The notes beneath the pieces are model-generated. The model was not told the origin of the DNA. It did no database searches and worked only from the letters and a program-made list of their open reading frames with translations. A stretch of 5,249 nucleotides of DNA from an uncultured Maribacter sp. (GTDB lineage: Bacteria; Bacteroidota; Bacteroidia; Flavobacteriales; Flavobacteriaceae): contig CAJQMW010000252.1 in assembly GCA_905479535.1 (NCBI GenBank), positions 1-5,249 of the forward strand, given 5' to 3'. Positions 1 through 5,249 of this stretch are shown one piece after another. A program made the translations under genes and the position numbers. Within the stretch, counting starts at the first letter, position 1. Each line of letters starts with the position of its first letter.

Positions 1-140
1 CACAAGTGCACTATTAAAGTATTGCGAATTGGACACTTTAGCTATGGTCATGATTTATGAGCATTTTGGGTATGATTTGATTTGAAAAGTTTAGTATGTA
101 CTTGCCTTTTCAAATTTCTTCCTTGAGGCAATAAATCCGG

Positions 141-173
141 ACTTAGTTTACGGCATTCTACCGGACACTAAAT
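141..173. repeat. Imperfect hairpin next to CCGGAC direct repeats
   Basis: ACTTAGT (141-147) pairs with ACTAAAT (167-173) with one mismatch. Inside it, CGG (151-153) pairs with CCG (161-163) around a 7-base loop. The hexamer CCGGAC is present twice in direct orientation, at 137-142 and 161-166, and a related GGACACT occurs at 31-37 and 164-169 onward in partial form. This could be an old mobile-element end or a weak structured transcript end, but no transposase is visible and chance is possible in AT-rich DNA. Confidence 0.25.
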
Positions 174-331
174 TAATAATGTGTTAGTTGTTTAATCTAA
201 CTTTGAAGAATTTGGAATTTTGCCTAAATCATAATTGGTAAGTCATTCATATTACATAAAGATTCTTTTGAGTTTCAAAAAGTACCTACATCAATCCGAG
301 GAGAACCATATTTTAAGTAAATTTGTGTGAA

Positions 332-349
332 AGTAATTTTTGAATTACT
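332..349. repeat. Small AT-rich perfect hairpin
   Basis: AGTAATT (332-338) and AATTACT (343-349) form a perfect 7-bp inverted repeat around a 4-base loop. The stem has only two G:C pairs and no clean T-tract follows it, so it is not a good intrinsic terminator. It may be chance. Confidence 0.25.
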
Positions 350-445
350 CGTAATACCTTTTAACCTTTACAACCAACAGGTTCTTTTACGATTTTGATT
401 TTCTAGTAAACGAATTCTGTTTTTTAACGGATTAACATCCTAGTT

Positions 446-467
446 TCGAACAAATATCGAACAAATC
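446..467. repeat. 11-bp tandem direct repeat, two copies
   Basis: TCGAACAAATA (446-456) is followed directly by TCGAACAAATC (457-467), identical in 10 of 11 positions. Two copies spaced by about one helical turn can be a binding site for a dimeric or tandem-binding regulator. No adjacent promoter or gene makes that specific, and a replication-slippage origin is equally likely. Confidence 0.35.
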
Positions 468-590
468 TTAATACTTCTACATATAATTTATTGTAAATCA
501 ATTATTTAAACGCAATAACATGATATACAGAACGTATACCACACCATGCAGGAATAAAAAAGCCAATCTTTAAAAAATTCCTCTTCATAA

Positions 591-624
591 TATGTATGAT
601 TCAATTGTTTTTCACCCATACATA
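591..624. repeat. 8-bp inverted repeat with 18-base loop
   Basis: TATGTATG (591-598) is the reverse complement of CATACATA (617-624), and the loop contains the palindrome CAATTG. The pair lies 150 bp past the acyltransferase stop in the reading direction of that gene. It has no following T-run in that direction, so I do not call it a terminator. Confidence 0.25.
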
Positions 625-775
625 CGGAAGTTCTTAGCGAGGGTTTTAAAAGGAATATTAAATAAATCTGCCGTTAATCGATTAGGAAGTGCAAGGATAA
701 AATAAAAAATGGAGATAATTTAAAGGTCATTCTTCCAACCCTGAACTAACCTATATACGACGCAACCATCGGGAA

Positions 776-1318
776 TTAGTAAGTGTTTGCAACAATCTTT
801 CCCTCGACTCCTTGGAAGAAAATTTCATAAGATTTAAAATCCGCCTCCTTGTCCCCGGTTACCTGAAAAGGTTTAGAAATTTTAATTTCCTTTTTCCCAT
901 AATCGAAAGCAACCAGTACAATGGGCACTTTAGCAGATTCAGCAATGTAGTAGAAACCCGTTTTCCATTTGTCTACTTTTTTCCTAGTACCCTCCGGAGA
1001 AAGGGCCAATCTAAATTTCTCCCTGTCGTTGAAAACTTGAGCGGTAGCTTTTACCGTATCATTGGTTTTGGAACGATCTATAGGGGCCCCTCCTGTCCAT
1101 TTAAAGAACCATCCGAATGGAGAATCAAAAAGACTTTTTTTGCCAATGTAATTAATCTCCTCGTTCCAAATTTTCCGTACGAGAAGACCTAATAAAAAAT
1201 CCCACCAACTGGTATGTGGAACCACAGCTATAACACATTTCTTTAAATGCGATGGGAACTGTCCTTTTAAGGACCATCCCATAAGCCTGAAATAAATAAA
1301 CTTAGCTATTTTTCGCAT
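776..1318 (-). CDS. PlsC-family (1-acylglycerol-3-phosphate-type) acyltransferase, short form
   Basis: This 180-residue protein belongs to the phospholipid/glycerol acyltransferase (PlsC-like) superfamily, which transfers acyl chains to lysophospholipid-type acceptors at the inner membrane. The motifs are readable in order. The catalytic HX4D is H35-TSWW-D40. Motif II reads GGAPIDR at 76-82. Motif III reads SPEGTR at 107-112, with the substrate-phosphate-binding EGTR. Motif IV is the hydrophobic VPIVLVAFD at 132-140. It is shorter than typical PlsC (about 240 residues) because it lacks a long N-terminal membrane segment, so it is probably a peripheral member of the short flavobacterial subgroup. 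The true acceptor is unknown and could be a lysophospholipid, an aminolipid or an envelope glycolipid. It starts with ATG 74 bp after the kdnB stop and has no obvious Shine-Dalgarno or Bacteroidota TAnnTTTG promoter, so it may be read through from the Kdo genes or have its own unseen promoter. Confidence 0.88.
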   Translation of the reverse strand: MRKIAKFIYFRLMGWSLKGQFPSHLKKCVIAVVPHTSWWDFLLGLLVRKIWNEEINYIGKKSLFDSPFGWFFKWTGGAPIDRSKTNDTVKATAQVFNDREKFRLALSPEGTRKKVDKWKTGFYYIAESAKVPIVLVAFDYGKKEIKISKPFQVTGDKEADFKSYEIFFQGVEGKIVANTY

Positions 1319-1392
1319 GTAATAATGTAGGCGCTTAAAACAATTCTGATTTGTAAAATTGATTTACAGTGTATTTGCTAGGTGGGTGAAAT

Positions 1393-2520
1393 CTAAATTT
1401 TCTTATAGATTGATTTTAGTTTTTCCTCAGTGATGATGGACTTCCAATTTTTCCCTAGTGCATTCTCCCATAGCGGTTCCATTCCGAGCGCAACAGCTAC
1501 CATTTGCTCTAGCTCTGCATCGGTTAGATTACCACATATGCCTTGAGGCAGAACAATATCATGTTTTTTCATCATTTTTTGGAAAAGTTTTACTCCCCCG
1601 GGGTAAAATTCCTCTAAATATTGAAAAACCAAACAGTTACCAATACCGTGTTTCACGCCCAATAAGTAGCCTAAACCATAACTCATAGCATGGGCTATAC
1701 CCACCTGTGAATAAGCTATACTCATACCACCGTGCCAAGATGCCATCATTAAATTGTTCCTGGATTCGGAATCCGATAAATTGTCCAAAAAGACTTCTTT
1801 ACAAAGCTCCAGCGCTTTTTCTCCATAGCTTTTACTGAAGGCATTTAAGAAAGTACCGTTGAGGGATTCGATACAATGTATATAACAATCCATTCCTGTA
1901 TAGAACCATTGTTCCTTTTTGACTCCTTTGGTCAGTTCCGGGTCTAGTACCACCTGATCAAATGTGGTGTAATCCGAATTAATGCCTAATTTTTTATTAG
2001 GCCCCAGCAACACCGTAGTTCTCGAGACTTCAGCTCCGGTTCCGCTTATGGTGGGTATACCTACATGATAAATGGATTTTTTGGGAACAAGGTCCCAACC
2101 CTGATAATCTGCGGCAACACCTTTATTCGTCAATAGTATTGCTACGGCCTTAGACAAGTCCAGCAAGGTACCGCCCCCAATCCCGATGATACCGCAAGGC
2201 AGTTCATGGAATTGATTCTTAATTTTTTGAACCAAGGCATCCACCTGATCTGTTTTAGGTTCTTCTTCCGCGGAAATAAATATAATTTGATCACAGAATA
2301 TACTTGGAATACGATCGATAAGATCTGTACCTTCAAAAACATCGTCCAACAAAAAAATCATGGGTGCCTCGGAATGTCTTCTTTTTGGTAAAAGGATATC
2401 CCCTAATTGATCAAAACTCCCACTCCCAAAGACCACTCTGGGCACCATGGGAAAGTTCCTGTATTTTTCCGAAGTTCTAGTAGGTATCTTCTTCAATGCT
2501 ATTTCTTTTTTAATCTCCAT
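1393..2520 (-). CDS. kdnB: Iron-containing alcohol dehydrogenase, probable Kdo 8-oxidase KdnB
   Basis: This 375-residue protein is a type III (iron/zinc-dependent) alcohol dehydrogenase. All four family metal ligands can be placed: D211 and H215 in GMDCYIHCIES, then H277 and H291, spaced 14 apart as expected. The NAD-binding glycine-rich loop is GIGGGTLLD at 113-121, and the PTISGTGAEVS stretch spans 156-166. The N-terminal style (VFGSGSFDQL, then FLLDDVF and EEEPKTDQVD) and the position two genes after kdsB fit KdnB. In Shewanella, KdnB oxidises the C8 hydroxyl of Kdo to the aldehyde before KdnA transaminates it to 8-amino-Kdo. About 20 residues precede the usual fold start, and M25 is an alternative start, but the upstream ATG lies 8 bp after the HAD stop and fits tight operon spacing. 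Assignment to the Fe-ADH family is secure. The Kdo substrate is inferred from context and resemblance, and kdnA is not in the window. Confidence 0.85.
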   Translation of the reverse strand: MEIKKEIALKKIPTRTSEKYRNFPMVPRVVFGSGSFDQLGDILLPKRRHSEAPMIFLLDDVFEGTDLIDRIPSIFCDQIIFISAEEEPKTDQVDALVQKIKNQFHELPCGIIGIGGGTLLDLSKAVAILLTNKGVAADYQGWDLVPKKSIYHVGIPTISGTGAEVSRTTVLLGPNKKLGINSDYTTFDQVVLDPELTKGVKKEQWFYTGMDCYIHCIESLNGTFLNAFSKSYGEKALELCKEVFLDNLSDSESRNNLMMASWHGGMSIAYSQVGIAHAMSYGLGYLLGVKHGIGNCLVFQYLEEFYPGGVKLFQKMMKKHDIVLPQGICGNLTDAELEQMVAVALGMEPLWENALGKNWKSIITEEKLKSIYKKI

Positions 2521-2528
2521 TCCAGTTT

Positions 2529-3227
2529 TTATAGGTACCGTAACACATCTTCCAATGTGTTTAGGGTCATATATCCGTTCTTTTCTTTAGGTGGGGCTAT
2601 TTCTTCATGTTTCCAGGTGGTATGAAAGGGAACATGTATTGCCCTGGCCCCAATATTTACTATGGGCAGAACATCCGACTTCAGGGAGTTTCCTATCATT
2701 AGGAATTCATTGACCGGAATTTCCAGATGTTCCAATAGGTTTTTATAATTTTTTTCTTTTTTATCACTCAAAACCTCAACATGATGAAAGTATTCCGAAA
2801 TACCGGAACGCTCCAACTTTTTTTCTTGATCTAACAAATCCCCTTTGGTCAGTACAATCAATCTATATTTTCCATCCAACTGCTGCAAGACTTTTTCCAC
2901 GCCGTTCAATAATTCCACCGGATGGTTAAGCATTGCTTTACCTAGATTCAAAATTTGTAAAAGCGTTGCTTGCGAAACCTGATTATTTGATAGCTCCAAA
3001 GCCGACTCTACCATGGACAGCATAAAACCTTTTATCCCATAACCATAAAGGTCTAGGTTCCTTATTTCCATTTTAAAAAGCTCCTGGTCTATTTTATTCT
3101 TTGTTTCATACTGCTCCAATAGTGCTGCAAACTTCTCTTCGGTATCCCTAAAATAGGTTTCGTTGACCCATAGCGTATCATCGGCATCGAAACCGATGAC
3201 CTTTACATCATTAAAATCTATTTCCAT
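2529..3227 (-). CDS. HAD-superfamily hydrolase (phosphatase-like) with C1 cap, in the Kdo operon
   Basis: This 232-residue cytoplasmic haloacid dehalogenase-type hydrolase has all four motifs. Motif I is FDADDTLW with nucleophile D14 and acid/base D16. Motif II is VLTKGD with T127. The motif III lysine is K156 or K157 in SDKKEKN. Motif IV is IGNSLKSD with D185, an N-for-D variant of the usual GDS form. About 80 helical residues between motif I and motif II make a C1-type cap, so it is a small-molecule phosphatase of the YjjG/phosphoglycolate-phosphatase type. It is not the capless tetrameric KdsC that makes Kdo from Kdo-8-phosphate. Its ATG lies inside the end of kdsB (10-bp overlap), which suggests translational coupling, and kdnB follows 8 bp after its stop. 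The substrate cannot be read from sequence. Placement between two Kdo-modifying enzymes suggests a phosphorylated sugar or a side product of that route. Confidence 0.87.
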   Translation of the reverse strand: MEIDFNDVKVIGFDADDTLWVNETYFRDTEEKFAALLEQYETKNKIDQELFKMEIRNLDLYGYGIKGFMLSMVESALELSNNQVSQATLLQILNLGKAMLNHPVELLNGVEKVLQQLDGKYRLIVLTKGDLLDQEKKLERSGISEYFHHVEVLSDKKEKNYKNLLEHLEIPVNEFLMIGNSLKSDVLPIVNIGARAIHVPFHTTWKHEEIAPPKEKNGYMTLNTLEDVLRYL

Positions 3228-3946
3228 GCGGCCTGTGCTTTCTCCAAATCCTCTGGAGTATCAATTTCAATTCCCGAAACCGAAGTCTCTACCATTTTAA
3301 TCTTTTTACCGTATTCCAAATAGCGGATAGCCTCAATCTTCTCGGTGGCCTCCAACGAAAGCATCGGTAATCGTTGAAAATCCATGAGCGCACCCTTCCT
3401 AAAGGCATAAATACCTTTGTGCTTATAGTATACGGTTTCTTTGTTCTTTGCCCGTGGATAGGGTATAGGGGACCGTGAAAAATATAACGCAAAGTCCCTG
3501 TTGTCCACAATAACCTTTACCGTATTGGGATTGTTAATTTCTTCCTCATCCGTAATTTTAACCATCAACGAGGCCAGATCAATCTCCTTTTCATCATCCT
3601 TCTTAAAAACATCCAACACGCCGGTTAAACTCTCACGATCCGTAAAGGGTTCGTCTCCCTGAACGTTTACAATAATATCCACGTCCATTTCCGCTACTGC
3701 CTCGGCAATACGGTCGCTACCACAATCATGTTCTTTCTGGCTCATAATGGCCAACCCACCTGCATTCGTAATCGTTTCGTAAATGATATCACTGTCGGTA
3801 ACTACATAGACCGCATGGAACAAGTTTGTTTTTACGGCAGCCTCATAAGTTCTTACGATAACCGGTTTTCCCGATAAGTCCTGCATTAATTTTGCCGGGA
3901 ACCTCGAGGCCGCATACCTAGCGGGTATCATTGCAATTATTTTCAC
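3218..3946 (-). CDS. kdsB: CMP-Kdo synthetase (3-deoxy-manno-octulosonate cytidylyltransferase)
   Basis: KdsB activates Kdo, or 8-amino-Kdo, with CTP to the CMP sugar used by Kdo transferases to build the LPS inner core. At 242 residues it is full length. The nucleotide-binding N-terminus reads IPARYAASRFPAK, with R10 and K19. HDCGSDRIAEA lies at 73-83. The metal-binding NVQGDEPF (94-101) contains Q96 and D98. YFSRSPIPYPR (155-165), GIYAFR (178-183) and the second metal aspartate D229 in IDTPEDLE follow. The start is GTG: codon 6 is an ATG, but starting there would remove the conserved KIIAM strand of the nucleotide fold. A weak purine-rich AGAAGAG lies just upstream. One change stands out: the usual EKLEQLR sugar-site helix reads EKIEAIR here, with Ala at 206. 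The stop overlaps the HAD gene start, and the DUF4126 stop lies 11 bp upstream. KdnB nearby suggests the natural substrate may be Kdo8N. Confidence 0.93.
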   Translation of the reverse strand: MKIIAMIPARYAASRFPAKLMQDLSGKPVIVRTYEAAVKTNLFHAVYVVTDSDIIYETITNAGGLAIMSQKEHDCGSDRIAEAVAEMDVDIIVNVQGDEPFTDRESLTGVLDVFKKDDEKEIDLASLMVKITDEEEINNPNTVKVIVDNRDFALYFSRSPIPYPRAKNKETVYYKHKGIYAFRKGALMDFQRLPMLSLEATEKIEAIRYLEYGKKIKMVETSVSGIEIDTPEDLEKAQAAWK

Positions 3947-3957
3947 TGACTCTTCTT

Positions 3958-4527
3958 TTATGTTCTTGATCGTGGCCTTAAACTCCTGTAAATCCTAAAG
4001 ATTATGAATAATATGATGCATACCAAAACGGCGGCCAGTATCGGGGCAAATATAGATGCTGCGGTAACCACAACCGCCGTACCCGTTTCTACCGTTGCTA
4101 CTAACGGATTTGCCAAACCTCCCGTTGTGGCCGTCGAAGCCAACCTACTTGTTGCCCCCGCACCTTTTATGGCCGTCGCCGTTCCTCCCCCCGCTATAAT
4201 AGCCAAGGACCAGGTAACCACGGGATCAAGATTGACAATCGTGGAAACCATTACCGCAGTGCCCGCAATAGCAGCCAATGGTACGGCAGCACTGTCCAAA
4301 AGGTTATCTACCCAAGGAATAAAATAGGCGAAAATCTCCACTAATGTTGCAATTCCTAAGGTCAAGACCGCTGCTAAACTTCCAATCCACTCCCAATTTT
4401 CATTCAAGTCCCAAACCCCAAAATAGGAGGCTAAACTTAGAGCGAACAAAGGTAAAAACACACGAAAACCGACGGACGCTGCAAGACCGATGCCCAAAAA
4501 TATACTCAATATCGTTTCCGTGTTCAT
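3958..4527 (-). CDS. DUF4126 domain multi-pass membrane protein
   Basis: This 189-residue inner-membrane protein is of the DUF4126 family, whose function is not known. It has about five hydrophobic segments, roughly at 5-35, 48-70, 80-98, 102-119 and 148-178, and ends in a short basic tail (RSLRPRSRT), probably cytoplasmic. Recognisable family signatures are GFRVFLPLF at 20-28, IPWVDNLLDSAAVPLAA at 70-86 and the glycine/threonine-rich ATSRLASTATTGGLANP at 125-141. Small-residue-rich helices and this conserved TSR...TTGG loop suggest a packed channel- or transporter-like fold, but no substrate can be inferred. Its stop lies 11 bp before kdsB, so it is probably the first gene of the Kdo unit. 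The 91-bp gap upstream contains no promoter I can defend. Confidence 0.87.
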   Translation of the reverse strand: MNTETILSIFLGIGLAASVGFRVFLPLFALSLASYFGVWDLNENWEWIGSLAAVLTLGIATLVEIFAYFIPWVDNLLDSAAVPLAAIAGTAVMVSTIVNLDPVVTWSLAIIAGGGTATAIKGAGATSRLASTATTGGLANPLVATVETGTAVVVTAASIFAPILAAVLVCIILFIIFRIYRSLRPRSRT

Positions 4528-4618
4528 GTAATCGTTCCGTTTTATTCTTTTAGGACATTAATTTCATTTAGCTTGATGGATATTTCAACTGTGCATCCAT
4601 TACTAAAATAGCCTTTTC
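4528..4618. other. Short intergenic gap, likely location of the operon promoter
   Basis: This 91-bp AT-rich gap separates the helicase stop from the DUF4126 start and is the only spacer ahead of the packed DUF4126-kdsB-HAD-kdnB unit. A minus-strand promoter would be expected here, but I find no TAnnTTTG -7 element with a TTTG/TTG partner. A/G-rich sequence precedes the ATG without a clear Shine-Dalgarno. Read-through from the helicase gene is an alternative. Confidence 0.35.
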
Positions 4619-5249
4619 CTAGTCAACAAAAAAATCGTCTTTAAAACCGATAAGGTAGAGCTGTTGTTTTGCTCTAGTTACCGCGGTATAGAGCCAACGC
4701 AAGTACTCCTTGTCTATTCCATTGGGCAGGTAGGGCTGTTCCACGAACACGGTGTTCCACTGTCCGCCTTGCGACTTATGACAGGTAATTGCATAGGAAA
4801 ACTTTACCTGTAATCCGTTAAAATATTTATTGTTCTTAACCCCAAGGAACTTCTTGTATTTGGATTTTTCATTGGCATAATCCTTCATGACCTCCTGATA
4901 TAACCTGTTCCCATCCTCATAGGATAATGAAGGTGATTCGGCCTTTATGGTGTCCAGCAACAAAACCTGCTTCCGAATTGGGTTTTAACCAAAAATAATT
5001 GTTCTTGACCACCATCATATAATCGCCTACGGCCAAGTCATTTTCTAAATAAAGAATACGACTGCGTATGTTTTCGTTATAAAGATTTGCCCTTTTGTTG
5101 GAACGTACGATTATAGTTGTTTCTTCTTTCCCATTTTCCGAATATGATGCATCAATAGCCTCTTGGATTTCATACCCATCAACCAACCTTACGATGTCTG
5201 AATATGGGTTCACATCAAATTTAAAATCATCGAAAAAGCTACCCCGCAA
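4619..5249 (-). pseudogene. RecD-like ATP-dependent DNA helicase, 3' part, frame-disrupted and cut by the window edge
   Basis: The N-terminal ATPase half lies beyond the right edge. The visible part matches the C-terminal half of a superfamily 1 RecD-like helicase (UvrD_C_2 domain) that couples ATP hydrolysis to DNA unwinding. The first piece (5249 to about 4967) includes IIVRSNKRANLYN and GDYMMVVKNNYFWL, and runs on out of frame to a stop at 4917. The second piece (about 4966 to 4619) reads LLLDTIKAESPSLSYED, then helicase motif V (YAITCHKSQGGQW) and motif VI (WLYTAVTRAKQQL), and ends GFKDDFFVD. The two pieces overlap in different frames. Related helicases carry an SH3-like stretch with an NGD motif between them, and it is absent here. 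So this looks like an internal deletion of length 3n+2, giving a truncated protein that lacks motifs V and VI. A TTG at 4963 opens the second frame, but an independent product is unlikely. A sequencing or assembly error is possible. Confidence 0.72.

Larger units (their letters stand above)
1..775. other. AT-rich gene-free region downstream of the acyltransferase
   Basis: I see no convincing gene here on either strand. The stretch is much richer in A+T than the neighbouring genes; for example, 481-540 has 13 G/C in 60 bases. Open frames are short and lack good starts. It holds an imperfect hairpin at 141-173, a small AT-rich hairpin at 332-349, an 11-bp tandem pair at 446-467 and an inverted repeat at 591-624. 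CCGGAC occurs at 137-142 and again at 161-166. Two short plus-strand open stretches, about 98-187 and 228-320, read like plausible peptide but have no start codon and lie in different frames. They could be remnants of a decayed gene or mobile element, or chance. No tRNA, rRNA or CRISPR pattern is visible, and I found no clear rho-independent terminator for the minus-strand genes ending at 776. Confidence 0.6.

Noticed and set aside
318..325. TAAATTTG, matching the Bacteroidota -7 promoter element TAnnTTTG
   Set aside because: No TTTG/TTG element lies at the right distance upstream and no plus-strand gene follows, so a chance match in AT-rich DNA is likely.
443..455. GTTTCGAACAAAT resembling a tRNA T-loop
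   Set aside because: There are no pairing T-arm, anticodon arm or acceptor stem around it.
692..709. T-rich run (minus strand) after the acyltransferase as an intrinsic terminator
   Set aside because: No stable GC-containing hairpin sits directly before the T-run.
812..1192. 126-residue plus-strand open frame
   Set aside because: It lies antisense to the acyltransferase, whose HX4D and EGTR motifs are intact; the plus-strand product has no recognisable domain.
2529..3227. HAD gene as KdsC (Kdo-8-phosphate phosphatase)
   Set aside because: KdsC is a capless protein of about 170-190 residues; this one has a clear C1 cap and is 232 residues long.
4004..4327. 107-residue plus-strand open frame rich in Ala, Val and Thr
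   Set aside because: It is the antisense of the DUF4126 gene; its composition mirrors the Gly/Ala/Thr-rich codons of that gene, and the minus-strand protein has clear family motifs.
4619..4963. Second helicase piece as an independent gene with a TTG start
   Set aside because: It begins in the middle of a helicase domain at the deletion junction and lacks the ATPase half; it is better read as the broken end of one gene.

Overview
The window looks like a chromosomal segment from a marine-type Flavobacteriaceae bacterium (Bacteroidota). This rests on protein style: a DUF4126 membrane protein, a flavobacterial RecD-like helicase, and a KdsB/HAD/Fe-ADH cluster. Coding DNA of moderate GC also alternates with very AT-rich spacers, and strong Shine-Dalgarno sites are scarce. 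The placement is by recognition, not by a search.

All genes lie on the minus strand, so they read from high to low coordinates. In transcription order they are: the 3' part of an ATP-dependent RecD/UvrD_C_2-type helicase that enters from the right edge and is broken by a frame change near 4956-4966; a DUF4126 multi-pass membrane protein (3958-4527); a CMP-Kdo synthetase, KdsB (3218-3946, GTG start); a HAD-superfamily phosphatase (2529-3227) overlapping kdsB by 10 bp; an iron-type alcohol dehydrogenase that fits KdnB, Kdo 8-oxidase (1393-2520), 8 bp after the HAD gene; and a short PlsC-type acyltransferase (776-1318) after a 74-bp gap. Positions 1-775 hold no convincing gene. That stretch is strongly AT-rich, with a few weak repeats and hairpins and possibly decayed sequence.

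Functionally, DUF4126-kdsB-HAD-kdnB is a tightly packed unit, probably an operon, centred on Kdo, the inner-core sugar of lipopolysaccharide. KdnB beside KdsB points to the 8-amino-Kdo (Kdo8N) branch first described in Shewanella: Kdo is oxidised at C8 by KdnB, aminated by the aminotransferase KdnA, then activated by KdsB as the CMP sugar. KdnA is not in the window. The HAD enzyme and DUF4126 protein have no assigned role in that pathway, so their conserved-looking placement is the most interesting biology here. The helicase break is the most striking sequence anomaly: a segment that should carry the NGD motif of the SH3-like insert seems to be missing, and the frame changes at the same point.
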